A stretch of DNA of 64,000 bases from Agarilytica sp045430345 (GTDB taxonomy: Bacteria; Pseudomonadota; Gammaproteobacteria; Pseudomonadales; Cellvibrionaceae). Of this stretch, positions 18,113-27,444 are shown piece after piece. The stretch lies in assembly GCA_045430345.1 (NCBI GenBank), contig JAILXT010000001.1, forward strand, positions 1,354,953 to 1,418,952. The letters are read 5' to 3'. Every line of letters begins with the position of its first letter. Positions within the stretch are counted from its first letter, which is position 1. Both the position numbers and the translations under genes were made by a program. The notes beneath the pieces are model-generated. The model saw nothing but the letters and a program-made list of their open reading frames with translations. It ran no database searches and had not been told where the DNA came from.

Positions 18113-19831
18113 ATGGAAATTTCATTAAATTCAGTCGCAATTCCTTACCTCGTTGAAATAGTCGCGTTTCTTTTGGGTGTGGTGATTATTGTCCCACTGT
18201 TCAAAAAAATTCGCATCAGCCCGATTCTGGGATTCTTAGCGATCGGTACATTGATCGGCCCACATACCTTAGGGGTCGTAAAAGATATTCACGGCGTGCA
18301 GCATTTTGCAGAACTGGGGGTGATATTCTTATTATTTACCATCGGATTGGAACTATCATTTGAGCGTTTAAAAGCGTATTCGGGGCTGATATTTGGTTTC
18401 GGTTCTGCTCAGGTTATTACGTGCTCGCTTGCCATCGGTGCAATGGCCTACCTATGGGGTAACGGGCCACAAGCTGCCATTATTATTGGCTTGTGCTTAT
18501 CTCTTTCTTCTACGGCAATGGTAATTCAACTCCTCAACGAGCGAGGTGAAACCGCCTCCCCTCACGGCCGCGCCAGTTTTTCTGTATTGTTATTTCAAGA
18601 TCTTGCCGTCGTACCCATTCTAATCCTGCTCACCATTTTTGGAAAAGAAGAAGAAAGCAGTATTATTGGTGACATCTTCTTCGCATTAGTCAACGCCTGT
18701 ATTGCCATCGGCTTTATTGTTTTATTAGGGCGCTTTGGCTTAAGAAAGTTTTTTGAAATTGCAGCTCAAACAAAAAGCATTGATGTCTTTACCGCAATGA
18801 CCCTGCTGACAATATTGGCCATATCGATGGTGACCGGCTTAGCCGGGTTATCCATGGCCCTGGGCGCCTTCTTAGCAGGGTTATTACTCGCAGAAACAGA
18901 ATTCCGCCATCAAATTGAAGGCGAGATCGCCCCCTTTAAAGGCTTATTTTTAGGTCTATTTTTTATGTCCGTGGGAATGAATATTGACTTCGCCGTCGCT
19001 TTTGAACGCGGTCTCTGGGTCATCGCTTCCGTTATCGGTCTTATTTCTGTAAAAGCCGCAATGACCTTTGCTTGTGCACGCCTATTCAAAATACGCATGG
19101 ACCACGCAATACGCACCAGTATATTACTTTCGGAAAGTGGCGAATTCGCCTTCGTAGTGATTGGTCAAGCGACCCTCACCTACAATATTGTTAGTCACGA
19201 AGTGGGCCAATTTATGATTGTCGTTGCAGGCTTCTCTATGATGCTAACACCACTATTAGCGGTGATTGGCCACGCCCTTGGAGGTTTATTTAAAGACGAT
19301 AAAGGGCTAACAACAGACGCCATCGACGACAACGAAATCCACGATCATATTGTTATCGCCGGTTATGGCCGAGTCGGCAAAACCGTTGCGAACGTATTAA
19401 AAGAAGAAGCTATTCCTTATCTGGCTATCGATAATGAGCCAGAAAAAGTGCGAGACGAACGACAAATAAATTCATCTGTCTTTGTGGGCGATGCCACGCG
19501 ATCAGAAGTCCTTAAACACACGGGAATAGAGCGCGCGTCCGCGCTGTTGATAACCATGAACTCCGCCGAAGATGCATTAAAAACACTGCATGTTGCTCGT
19601 CAGCACTGGCCTGACCTAACCATCATTGTACGTGCCCACGATACGACTCACTCACATGCTCTAATGGAACATGGCGCAAGCCAAGTCGTACCCGAAACGC
19701 TTGAGGCAAGCTTACAGTTATCCAACTATGTATTGCGGGCCACAGGATTTTCCCGTGATGAAGCCAATAACTGTATAGACAGCGTGCGTGAATTAGAGTC
19801 TATCGCCCCTGTATTATCTCGTAACTCGTAA
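18113..19831 (+). CDS. CPA2-family cation:proton antiporter with RCK domain (KefB/YbaL-like)
   Basis: 572 residues. About 12-13 membrane helices (1-395) with the CPA2 motifs HFAELGVIFLLFTIGLE and LFFMSVGMNIDF, then a C-terminal TrkA-N/RCK Rossmann domain starting HIVIAGYGRVGKTVANVL (about 405), with FVGDATRSEVLKHTGI typical of NAD-binding regulation. It probably exchanges K+ or Na+ for H+ under stress. Without a KefF/KefG subunit nearby, glutathione gating cannot be claimed. Its stop is only 11 nt before the ABC ATPase gene. Confidence 0.92.
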   Translation: MEISLNSVAIPYLVEIVAFLLGVVIIVPLFKKIRISPILGFLAIGTLIGPHTLGVVKDIHGVQHFAELGVIFLLFTIGLELSFERLKAYSGLIFGFGSAQVITCSLAIGAMAYLWGNGPQAAIIIGLCLSLSSTAMVIQLLNERGETASPHGRASFSVLLFQDLAVVPILILLTIFGKEEESSIIGDIFFALVNACIAIGFIVLLGRFGLRKFFEIAAQTKSIDVFTAMTLLTILAISMVTGLAGLSMALGAFLAGLLLAETEFRHQIEGEIAPFKGLFLGLFFMSVGMNIDFAVAFERGLWVIASVIGLISVKAAMTFACARLFKIRMDHAIRTSILLSESGEFAFVVIGQATLTYNIVSHEVGQFMIVVAGFSMMLTPLLAVIGHALGGLFKDDKGLTTDAIDDNEIHDHIVIAGYGRVGKTVANVLKEEAIPYLAIDNEPEKVRDERQINSSVFVGDATRSEVLKHTGIERASALLITMNSAEDALKTLHVARQHWPDLTIIVRAHDTTHSHALMEHGASQVVPETLEASLQLSNYVLRATGFSRDEANNCIDSVRELESIAPVLSRNS

Positions 19832-19842
19832 CGCGCTATTTT

Positions 19843-20634
19843 ATGCAAACTCCTTTTTTCGACGTAAAAAATGCGCGTGTATATAGAGGGCAACATCAGG
19901 TCTTCGAGAATCTTTCGCTCTCATTTTACCCGGGTGAACATGTCGCGATACTCGGACCAAATGGCGCGGGGAAAACGACACTTCTCAAAATACTCACGCG
20001 GGAAATTAGCCCCGTCGTCAGAGACGATTCCTACGTAAAGATTTTTGGGAAAGAGCGTGTCAATATCTGGCAGTTACGCGAACAAATCGGGGTCGTTTCG
20101 CACGAGTTCCAATCGCAATATGAAGCCATCGCCACAGGATTGGATGTCGTGGTCTCCGCTTTTTTTGGCTCCGTCGGCATTCACCAACACCAAACCATTA
20201 CCGAAGAACAACGCCAAAAAGCAGAGTCCGCGCTTGAAAAATTTCATGTCAGTGATTTACGGGATCGGCAATACCTACAGCTTTCTAGTGGTCAGAAACG
20301 TCGGCTCCTATTGGCTCGCGCCACGATTCATGATCCACGCGTTGTCATCTTTGATGAGCCCACAAGCAGTTTAGATGTGAGTGCCGCCTTCCAAATCCTT
20401 AACGATATGCGAGAGTTAAGCGCCCAAGGTAAAACAATTGTTTTGGTCACTCACCATATTCACGAAATAATTCCTGAAATAACTCGCATCGTTGTGATAA
20501 ATGATGGACAAATAGAATCCGACGAGAAGAAAACGCAAACACTCACATCAGAAAACATGAGCCGTTTATTTAAAACCCCTATTGCTGTCAGCGAAAGCGA
20601 AGGCTTTTATCACTGGGTCCCTGGCAAACCATAA
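19843..20634 (+). CDS. Stand-alone ABC-transporter ATP-binding protein
   Basis: 263 residues: Walker A GPNGAGKTT (about 39-47), signature LSSGQKRRLLLARA, Walker B VVIFDEPTSSLD, and switch His in VTHHIHE. The domain organisation resembles the orphan ATPases of the YlmA/ModF group. No permease or binding-protein gene adjoins it. It may be co-transcribed with the antiporter gene, given the 11-nt gap. The transported substrate is unknown. Confidence 0.88.
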   Translation: MQTPFFDVKNARVYRGQHQVFENLSLSFYPGEHVAILGPNGAGKTTLLKILTREISPVVRDDSYVKIFGKERVNIWQLREQIGVVSHEFQSQYEAIATGLDVVVSAFFGSVGIHQHQTITEEQRQKAESALEKFHVSDLRDRQYLQLSSGQKRRLLLARATIHDPRVVIFDEPTSSLDVSAAFQILNDMRELSAQGKTIVLVTHHIHEIIPEITRIVVINDGQIESDEKKTQTLTSENMSRLFKTPIAVSESEGFYHWVPGKP

Positions 20635-20645
20635 TAAACAACATT

Positions 20646-20668
20646 CCCCGAGATATTCTATCGCGGGG
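20646..20668. terminator. Hairpin between convergent ABC ATPase and cytochrome genes
   Basis: CCCCG-A-GATA-TTC-TATC-G-CGGGG stem-loop between two convergent stops. There is no T-run, so it may be a weak or Rho-assisted terminator. Confidence 0.4.
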
Positions 20669-20679
20669 CGATCAAGTGA

Positions 20680-22335
20680 TTAAAGTGATTTTACATATTC
20701 AATAAGCGCCCACCGATCCTCTTCAGAAAGGTCTGCCGCATATTCATGCCCAGTATTGCGATTCCCTTTTAATCGCGTATCGAAGAAGCTCGCGTTCTCA
20801 GAATAATCATATTCAAACCCAACCTGCTCAATATCAAAAGCCCGGCTGCCCACATAGAACTCGGCGGGTCGTTCGGCAACCGGCGATAATAAATCAAACA
20901 GCGTAGGTACAGAGCCGTTATGTAAAAAAGGGGCTGTTGCCCACACACCATTTAAAGGTCGCGCTTTATACGCCTGCTTCGACTTATCCGGCTCAGTTTC
21001 ATAGACCTCTGCATTACCCGCGATAAATGCAGACAATAAGTCTATCGGCTGGTGAATCATCGCTCCCAGAGTTGCATTGAGTACCACGGAAAGCGTTTTC
21101 TCCTCTTCCTCAAATTGTCGGCCGCCAATTATCGCCACCTTTTTCCCTTCTAATGGCCCAGTCTTAGACGTGAACGTCGAAAAATTATTCGCCATTACAG
21201 GATCCGTACCCACCACATGGGTCTCGATCATCTTCACTTTAATTTTTCGTTTCTTATCTCGGTCCAGAATCACCGAATGACACTCTATACAGCGTTCCTT
21301 ATAGATCTGTGCACCTTGTGCTACACGTGCTTGATCTAAGGCCCCCATCAGCGCTTCAGGCCATTTGGGGGACATCAATTTATACAATTCTCGTTGGATA
21401 TACCCCAAGTTAGCCACATTGACGGACGATGGATAACCCGTGGCATCCCCCAACATATCGATTTCGCCGTAAACCGCTAAAGCGGTAGTAACATTCTGGC
21501 CCACAGGGCCAAGACCTTTATTCGGTGCAGAACCATTCCATTGAACTAAATCAAAATGCGATGCATCCCACAGCATGGGAATACTCACGGGCGCATCCGG
21601 CACATGAAAGTTAGTCGGCTGATGAAGCGCAGCAGACGTCACCGCATTAAAAATACGGCCAAACGCATCTAAACGCCCATGACCGTAGGAAACCGTAACA
21701 GCGTTTGTTATCGCCCGTCGCTCGAAAAAGCGTTTACGATCTTCGATCGAAGTACGTAAGGCATCTATCTCCGGTTTTTCTTCAAGTTCAAGCCGTGTGA
21801 TTAAACGATCAAACTTTCCCCTATCATCTAGAGTTGCAGTCAAAGAGGATAAGATTTCAGATTCGAATTGATTAAAATCGAGCATCCCTGGCCCCCCCTC
21901 AATCACAATACTGTGTCCCTGATACCTTAGCAGCGAGGTATGACACGCCGTGCATGTCAAACCCACCCATGCTCCGTCACGCTCATTATCTAAAGCGAAA
22001 CCAATGGGTAAGCCCGCGGGGTTGATTTTCGATGCGTCCTGAACAATAAACCCAAGGCGCTCCATCAATGCATCATCCGACAGAAGCTCGTGACTCTCAC
22101 CCTGCTCCATATTTGCAAATAGCGCATACGGCATAATTTTGGAGCCATAATGGGTGTAATGCACTTGCTGACGTATGTCCGCTGACCAATTCTGGTCTAA
22201 GGTGACATAATCTTCGGGGAGGCTGTAATGATCAAACGACTTTTGAGAGGGGATCTTCAGCAAGGCCACAACAAAAACTAAAGCGACAACCACCACAATA
22301 ACCATCAGTGGTGCCCACAAATATATACGTTTCAT
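20680..22335 (-). CDS. Membrane-anchored di-haem c-type cytochrome, RoxA/MauG-peroxidase superfamily
   Basis: 551 residues with an N-terminal membrane anchor or signal (about 8-26) and two haem c sites, CTACH (128-132) and CIECH (349-353). Conserved stretches HGRLDAFGRIFN (219-230) and RPLNGVWATAPFLHNGSVPTL near the C-terminus place it with the di-haem peroxidase relatives that include the rubber oxygenase RoxA. It should act in the periplasm on peroxide or an organic substrate; which cannot be told. It is monocistronic, with a 264-nt gap before gabD that holds both divergent promoters. Confidence 0.85.
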   Translation of the reverse strand: MKRIYLWAPLMVIVVVVALVFVVALLKIPSQKSFDHYSLPEDYVTLDQNWSADIRQQVHYTHYGSKIMPYALFANMEQGESHELLSDDALMERLGFIVQDASKINPAGLPIGFALDNERDGAWVGLTCTACHTSLLRYQGHSIVIEGGPGMLDFNQFESEILSSLTATLDDRGKFDRLITRLELEEKPEIDALRTSIEDRKRFFERRAITNAVTVSYGHGRLDAFGRIFNAVTSAALHQPTNFHVPDAPVSIPMLWDASHFDLVQWNGSAPNKGLGPVGQNVTTALAVYGEIDMLGDATGYPSSVNVANLGYIQRELYKLMSPKWPEALMGALDQARVAQGAQIYKERCIECHSVILDRDKKRKIKVKMIETHVVGTDPVMANNFSTFTSKTGPLEGKKVAIIGGRQFEEEEKTLSVVLNATLGAMIHQPIDLLSAFIAGNAEVYETEPDKSKQAYKARPLNGVWATAPFLHNGSVPTLFDLLSPVAERPAEFYVGSRAFDIEQVGFEYDYSENASFFDTRLKGNRNTGHEYAADLSEEDRWALIEYVKSL

Positions 22336-22599
22336 TCCGGTGAGTTTCCCTTTGCCTTTAATAATTTAATCCTGGTATGACGACCATGAAGCTATCACGA
22401 CCTGAAACCAATAGGATACCAGAGCCTCGACATTGAGTGCACTTACAAGAACGGGCAAATCGGCAGACGCTTGAAAAAACACAGTAAAGTTTTTATGGGC
22501 ATAAAACCTTAAAGCCTGAAGGCAACACATACCATTTGCGGTTAAAAAATCAAGGAATTACACTTAATTAAATCATCAGCTATAGCGAAGTAACAGGAC

Positions 22600-24078
22600 A
22601 TGCCCCCAACTCCGAAGTATTTTTCTCTCAGAGACCCGAGCCTATTAAGGGGGGAAGCGTACATTAATGGAGAGTGGCAAAACTCAGATAGTAACGCCAC
22701 CTTGAATATCGTTAACCCCGCAAATAATGAACGTATTCATACTGTTGCATGTTGCGGCACCAACGAAACTCGCAGAGCCATTCTTGCTGCAGAACAGGCT
22801 CGTAAACCTTGGCAGAAAAAAACGGCGCAAGAACGTGCAAGAATGTTACGCCGTATTTATGAACTGATGATTGAACACCAAGAAGATCTCGCTCAAATCC
22901 TTACGTTAGAACAAGGAAAGCCCCTTGCTGAAGCTCGAGCAGAAATCGCCTATAGCGCTAGTTACTTCGAATGGTTTTCTGAAGAATGTAAACGCCTCTA
23001 CGGTGATACGATTCCCAGTACAGATGACAACAAGCGTATTATCGTTACCAAGCAAGGTATCGGGGTAGTAGCGTGCATTACACCTTGGAACTTCCCCAGT
23101 GCGATGCTCGGAAGAAAAATTGCACCAGCGCTAGCTGCCGGTTGCACTGTCGTGTGTAAACCCGCCAGTGCAACCCCGCTCTCTGCTAACGCAATAGCCG
23201 TGCTCGCTGAAAGAGCTGGCGTCCCTGCGGGTGTCATCAATATGGTTTGCGGGCTCACACAAGAGATCGGTGCCGAGCTCAGCCAACACCCGCTGGTACG
23301 TAAGTTAACATTTACGGGCTCAACCCACGTCGGCAAGAAGCTAATGAAGCAATGCGCGACCACAATCAAACGAACCTCCATGGAGTTAGGTGGTAACGCA
23401 CCATTTATCGTGTTTGATGACGCAGAAATGGATGAAGCAATTGCCGGTGCGATGGCATCAAAATTTCGTAACACAGGGCAAACCTGTATTTGCAGCAACC
23501 GTATTCTGGTCCAAGACAGCATATACGACCTATTCATCGAGAAGCTGACAGCAGCCGTCGCTCAACTGCGTATAGGCAACGGATTCACCCCGCAAAACAC
23601 CATAGGACCTTTAATAGACAAGGCCTCCGCCGATTCGGTCTGTGGCATGATCGACGAAGCCGTTAATGCCGGTGCTACGATTTATTGTGGAGGGAAACGT
23701 GTCGACGGGCTTGGTAACTTCGTTGAGCCTACCATATTGGGCAATGTGAACCACAATATGCGTGTTTCTAAAGAAGAGATTTTTGGCCCTGTCGCCGCGG
23801 TTAGCAAGTTCAGTGACGAGCAGGAAGCTATCACGATGGCCAACGATACCGAAGTCGGGTTAGCCGCCTATTTTTATACCCGAGATATTGGCCGAATCTG
23901 GCGTATAAGTGAGGCCTTGGACTACGGCATCGTTGGCGTTAATGAGGGTATTGTCTCCACAGAAGTAGCACCCTTTGGGGGTATGAAGCAATCTGGTAAT
24001 GGCCGCGAGGGCTCCAAGTATGGTCTCGATGACTACATAGAAATTAAGTATGTGTGTATGGGAGGCATAAACAAATAA
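22600..24078 (+). CDS. gabD: Succinate-semialdehyde dehydrogenase (NAD(P)-dependent aldehyde dehydrogenase)
   Basis: 492 residues, normal for GabD. Substrate and cofactor motifs: ITPWNFPSAM, the glycine loop FTGSTHVGK, catalytic Glu in MELGGNAPFIVF, catalytic Cys in NTGQTCICSNR, and KEEIFGPV near the C-terminus. It oxidises succinate semialdehyde to succinate at the end of GABA breakdown. No gabT is adjacent, so the exact aldehyde remains an inference from the strong GabD-like sequence. Confidence 0.92.
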   Translation: MPPTPKYFSLRDPSLLRGEAYINGEWQNSDSNATLNIVNPANNERIHTVACCGTNETRRAILAAEQARKPWQKKTAQERARMLRRIYELMIEHQEDLAQILTLEQGKPLAEARAEIAYSASYFEWFSEECKRLYGDTIPSTDDNKRIIVTKQGIGVVACITPWNFPSAMLGRKIAPALAAGCTVVCKPASATPLSANAIAVLAERAGVPAGVINMVCGLTQEIGAELSQHPLVRKLTFTGSTHVGKKLMKQCATTIKRTSMELGGNAPFIVFDDAEMDEAIAGAMASKFRNTGQTCICSNRILVQDSIYDLFIEKLTAAVAQLRIGNGFTPQNTIGPLIDKASADSVCGMIDEAVNAGATIYCGGKRVDGLGNFVEPTILGNVNHNMRVSKEEIFGPVAAVSKFSDEQEAITMANDTEVGLAAYFYTRDIGRIWRISEALDYGIVGVNEGIVSTEVAPFGGMKQSGNGREGSKYGLDDYIEIKYVCMGGINK

Positions 24079-24198
24079 CAATCATAGCCGATCTACTTGT
24101 TGGCAATAGTCCCTTCGTAAGCTGGTTCGTATTTTGCTGTATACATTGACGACACTGACAATCAGTCAATTAATTGACCAAATTATGTGAGAACAACT

Positions 24199-24732
24199 AT
24201 GGCTATTGATTATTGGGCGATTCTTGACACTTTCTTTAAAATTGCCATGGGCATGATGCTGACAATGGCGTCTCTTTGGCTAACAAAGATGTGGCGTGAC
24301 CAACAATCTCCAGTGAGAGCGAGACCGGAGCAAAAAAAGATTTATCTGCTTGAGGAGATATCTTCTGAAGTAGGCCGGGTAAACCATTGTTTCGCCAAAT
24401 ACTCGGCACTTGTCATTGAATCCACACGCTTTGGTAAACGCTGGCCACCGGCGAGAAAGCACGAACTTGATCGTATAAACGAGCAATTAGTCCAAGACTT
24501 TGAGAAGCTCGCTGCCGCGGAAGCCAAGCTTCTAATGCTGGGCGAGAAAACGATGGAAAAAACGCTTCGCCTTTATGCGGCCAAAATCGCGTTTTTTCGT
24601 AAGCAGGTATATGTAGGTCGACAAGATATCAGCGAGCAAGAAATTGCAGATATTAAAGCGACGATCATGCAGCTGCGTGAACAGTTTTATGAGTTGTTAA
24701 GCCGCCGCTATGACAAGCTGCTTGCGGCTTAA
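24199..24732 (+). CDS. Small membrane-anchored helical protein of unknown function
   Basis: 177 residues from ATG 24199, preferred over GTG 24187 because GAGA lies 6 nt before it. One N-terminal transmembrane helix (about 8-28) is followed by a long, charged alpha-helical, coiled-coil-like domain (LDRINEQLVQDFEKLAAAEA, IADIKATIMQLREQFYELL) that would lie in the cytoplasm. I do not recognise the family. It stands alone between gabD and a strong terminator. Confidence 0.7.
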   Translation: MAIDYWAILDTFFKIAMGMMLTMASLWLTKMWRDQQSPVRARPEQKKIYLLEEISSEVGRVNHCFAKYSALVIESTRFGKRWPPARKHELDRINEQLVQDFEKLAAAEAKLLMLGEKTMEKTLRLYAAKIAFFRKQVYVGRQDISEQEIADIKATIMQLREQFYELLSRRYDKLLAA

Positions 24733-24775
24733 AACTTAGGAACTACCTGCTCCCCAGGGTTGATACCCAACACAT

Positions 24776-24810
24776 AAAAAAGCCGATACCCCTTCAGGTA
24801 TCGGCTTTTT
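24776..24810. terminator. Bidirectional intrinsic terminator
   Basis: AAAAAGCCGATACC-CCTTCA-GGTATCGGCTTTTT, a perfect stem with A and T flanks. It serves the plus-strand membrane-anchored gene and the convergent PilZ gene. Confidence 0.92.
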
Positions 24811-24847
24811 GCGTTTAAATCGTATTAATCGAGCGCAGGGAATGTCG

Positions 24848-25342
24848 CTAAGCAGGAAAGTCCGCCGCGTATTTTTCTACCCACTCTTTGGCCGCATCCT
24901 CACTGCTCAGGTCTCGCCCTTCGGACTCAAGCATTTCATATCGGTAATGCTCAATATGGCAAATCTGTTCGATCATGCGCACACTGTATTGGGTGGAGTT
25001 ATCGGTAAACTCGACGCCTACGGCATAAGCATCCCGTTCTCGCTTACACCAAGCGACCGTGCCATCCGCCTCGAATGGGGAACGATCTAGCCCTATTTCA
25101 ATATGGATGTTGCTACCCGCTTTCATGGGCGTCTCAGAGGTGAAGCACAAACCGCCACTACTGACGTCTCTCAAGTGTTGCGTATGAGAAGGACATGACT
25201 CTAAAGAAAAAGCGATAGGAATATCTGATGGGTGCCGGATAAATCGTCGCATTGCGTTTTCTCTCTCGTTGATAGAGTTAAGCCACTCTGCATAAAAATC
25301 TAGCCAGGGATTACAAAATACCCCGAACCCGAAATTATCCAT
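24848..25342 (-). CDS. PilZ-domain protein (putative c-di-GMP receptor)
   Basis: Start taken at 25342 (164 residues) where AAGGGGG lies upstream; 25255 (MRRFIRHPSD) and 25381 are alternatives. The PilZ signature is complete: RRFIRHPSDIPI gives the RxxxR motif and DVSSGGLCF the DxSxxG motif, both needed for c-di-GMP binding, followed by GTVAWCKRE...YAVGVEF. The extra N-terminal part (YAEWLNSINERENAM) is short and unassigned. It could sense the output of the GGDEF-EAL protein at 47.1-49.6 kb, which is inference only. Confidence 0.88.
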   Translation of the reverse strand: MDNFGFGVFCNPWLDFYAEWLNSINERENAMRRFIRHPSDIPIAFSLESCPSHTQHLRDVSSGGLCFTSETPMKAGSNIHIEIGLDRSPFEADGTVAWCKRERDAYAVGVEFTDNSTQYSVRMIEQICHIEHYRYEMLESEGRDLSSEDAAKEWVEKYAADFPA

Positions 25343-25514
25343 TTTCACAATTACCCCCTTAGATCCTCGTGAAATAACCAAGTGCGCTTTTTTGCTAAAA
25401 AACCGAGAACATTTACGTCTAAACAGTGTTCCCTGTCACAAAATTCCGCACCTCTTATTACTAGGTATAGCTCACTAATATCAGATATTCATATATATTT
25501 AACCGAAAATTCAA

Positions 25515-26123
25515 CTAATTTTCGTTTTTCTGTAATATATTCTTTACCGGTCCAAAAGAACGACGATGAATCTCACATGGACCGTATTTTTCAAGCGCTT
25601 CTATATGTGCTTTGGTAGGGTAGCCTTTATGCTTAGCGAAACCATATTCTGGAAATTTTTCGCCAAATTCAGCCATTTCCGTATCCCTCGCCACCTTAGC
25701 GAGAATGGACGCAGCGCTGATCTCAGCAACGCGGCTATCTCCTTGTACCACGGCTTCTGAAGCATAATGCCAACGCGGTAGTTTATTCCCATCAACATAC
25801 ACATACTCAGGAACCGGCTCCAATTCATCCACCGCGCGCTTCATTGCTAAGAGACTCGCGTGTAGGATATTAATATCATCAATCTCTTCGACTGATGCAC
25901 GCGAGATACTCCAAGCGAGCGCTTTTTCTTTTATCTCTTTACTTAGTTGAATTCGTTTCTTCTCGCTAAGCTTTTTAGAATCATTTAGCCCAGCAATATT
26001 ATGATCTTTTCCTAGGATTACAGCCGCGGTTACCACATCACCAGCCAAAGGGCCCCGTCCCACCTCGTCCACTCCGGCGATCAAATCATAGGAGGAATCA
26101 ACTTCAAACAAATCCATCGTCAT
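25515..26123 (-). CDS. rnhB: Ribonuclease HII
   Basis: 202 residues. It cleaves RNA in RNA-DNA hybrids. The active-site motif GVDEVGRGPLAG (about 17-28) gives the first Asp/Glu, VYVDGNK the next Asp and ASILAKVARD the last. It is the final gene of the long minus-strand envelope block, 26 nt after lpxB. In E. coli dnaE follows; here it does not. Confidence 0.97.
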   Translation of the reverse strand: MTMDLFEVDSSYDLIAGVDEVGRGPLAGDVVTAAVILGKDHNIAGLNDSKKLSEKKRIQLSKEIKEKALAWSISRASVEEIDDINILHASLLAMKRAVDELEPVPEYVYVDGNKLPRWHYASEAVVQGDSRVAEISAASILAKVARDTEMAEFGEKFPEYGFAKHKGYPTKAHIEALEKYGPCEIHRRSFGPVKNILQKNEN

Positions 26124-26149
26124 ATAGAGCGTCTCTCTTTATTAGGCAT

Positions 26150-27292
26150 TCAACTCAAACACAGCTGCTCAATTGCATTAGCGGCTTCTTCATTCGCGTT
26201 TTTTTTGAGAGCTTGATGAATTCGGCAAAACTCGTCGACGATCGCTGCGCGTTCTTCTACAGACTCAAAATAACGCATAAGCGAATCACTTATATTGCTT
26301 ATCGTTGCCTCCTCTTGAAGTAACTCTGGCACCAATAATTTGTTTGCTAACAAATTGGGCAATCCCACATATTTCGATTTTACGAGCCTTTTTAAGATCC
26401 AATAGGAAACAGCTCCCATTTTGTAAGCAATGACCATAGGCCTTTTCAGCAACATCGCTTCTAGCGTAGTCGTTCCTGACGCCATCAAAACCACATCAGC
26501 TGCGGCCATAACCTCGTGAGAATTCCCAAGACTTAACGTCACATCCAAAGATGGAAACTGGCTTATATATGATTTGAGTTCCGCCAACCGAGCTTCGTTT
26601 ACTGCGGGAATCAAAACTTTCATCCCCGGCCGAGCCGCTACACATTTTTCCGCAGCCCCCAAAAACACCTCGGATAACAACGCCACTTCGGAGTGACGAC
26701 TGCCGGGTAACAATGCTAGGTATTCTTCTCCCTGAACCAATCCCATTTGTGTTCGCGTATCCGCTTTTACATCCTCTAACGATAATTTATCCGCTAGAGG
26801 ATGACCAACACAATGCACCTTTACCTTATGTTCTTGGTAAAACCTTTCTTCAAAAGGGAATAGCGTCAGCATAAGGTCCACTGATTTAGCGATGGTTTTA
26901 ACACGCCCCTGGCGCCATGCCCAAACGGAAGGGCTGACATAATGAACGGTTTTAATGCCATGCTTTTTTAGTGAGCCTTCGAGAGAAAGATTAAAGTCCG
27001 GCGCATCAATACCAATAAACAAATCCGGAGGAGATTGCGTATAACGTTGACGAAGAGATTTTCGGATACCTAATAATTCGGGCAATCTCTTAAGCGGTTC
27101 GACAAAGCCCATAACCGCTAAACGGTCCATTGAAAAATGAGAGACAAAGCCACGGTCAATCATTTTTGCGCCCCCAATGCCTTCAAACAGGCAGTCTGGG
27201 TAACGGCGTTGTAGTGCCTCTATTAACCCCGCACCAAGTATGTCTCCAGATGCTTCACCAACAACAATTGCAACACGCGATAGTTTTTTCAT
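26150..27292 (-). CDS. lpxB: Lipid-A-disaccharide synthase
   Basis: 380 residues from ATG 27292 (MKKLSRVAIVVGEASGD), the family's usual start; the frame opens 14 codons earlier. It joins UDP-diacylglucosamine to lipid X. GEASGDILGAGLI, FIGIDAPDFN, YVSPSVWAWR and LLPGSRHSEV are the family signatures. It lies 152 nt downstream of lpxA, a rather wide gap within the operon. Confidence 0.97.
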   Translation of the reverse strand: MKKLSRVAIVVGEASGDILGAGLIEALQRRYPDCLFEGIGGAKMIDRGFVSHFSMDRLAVMGFVEPLKRLPELLGIRKSLRQRYTQSPPDLFIGIDAPDFNLSLEGSLKKHGIKTVHYVSPSVWAWRQGRVKTIAKSVDLMLTLFPFEERFYQEHKVKVHCVGHPLADKLSLEDVKADTRTQMGLVQGEEYLALLPGSRHSEVALLSEVFLGAAEKCVAARPGMKVLIPAVNEARLAELKSYISQFPSLDVTLSLGNSHEVMAAADVVLMASGTTTLEAMLLKRPMVIAYKMGAVSYWILKRLVKSKYVGLPNLLANKLLVPELLQEEATISNISDSLMRYFESVEERAAIVDEFCRIHQALKKNANEEAANAIEQLCLS

Positions 27293-27444
27293 AGTCGATA
27301 TAGCTTCAGAAATTACAGAGAAGAGATGTAACAAATATACATTAGATACCCGCCACTTTTAGTTTCGGCGCACGCGTATAAATAGATAGATTATTCAAAA
27401 GGCCGCACTGACTCCTAGGCAGCCATATACTGATATGAAAAATG

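Noticed and set aside
19843..20634. ABC ATPase considered as part of a transporter with the KefB-like gene
   Set aside because: The upstream protein is a complete antiporter with its own RCK domain, not an ABC permease; only co-transcription is plausible.
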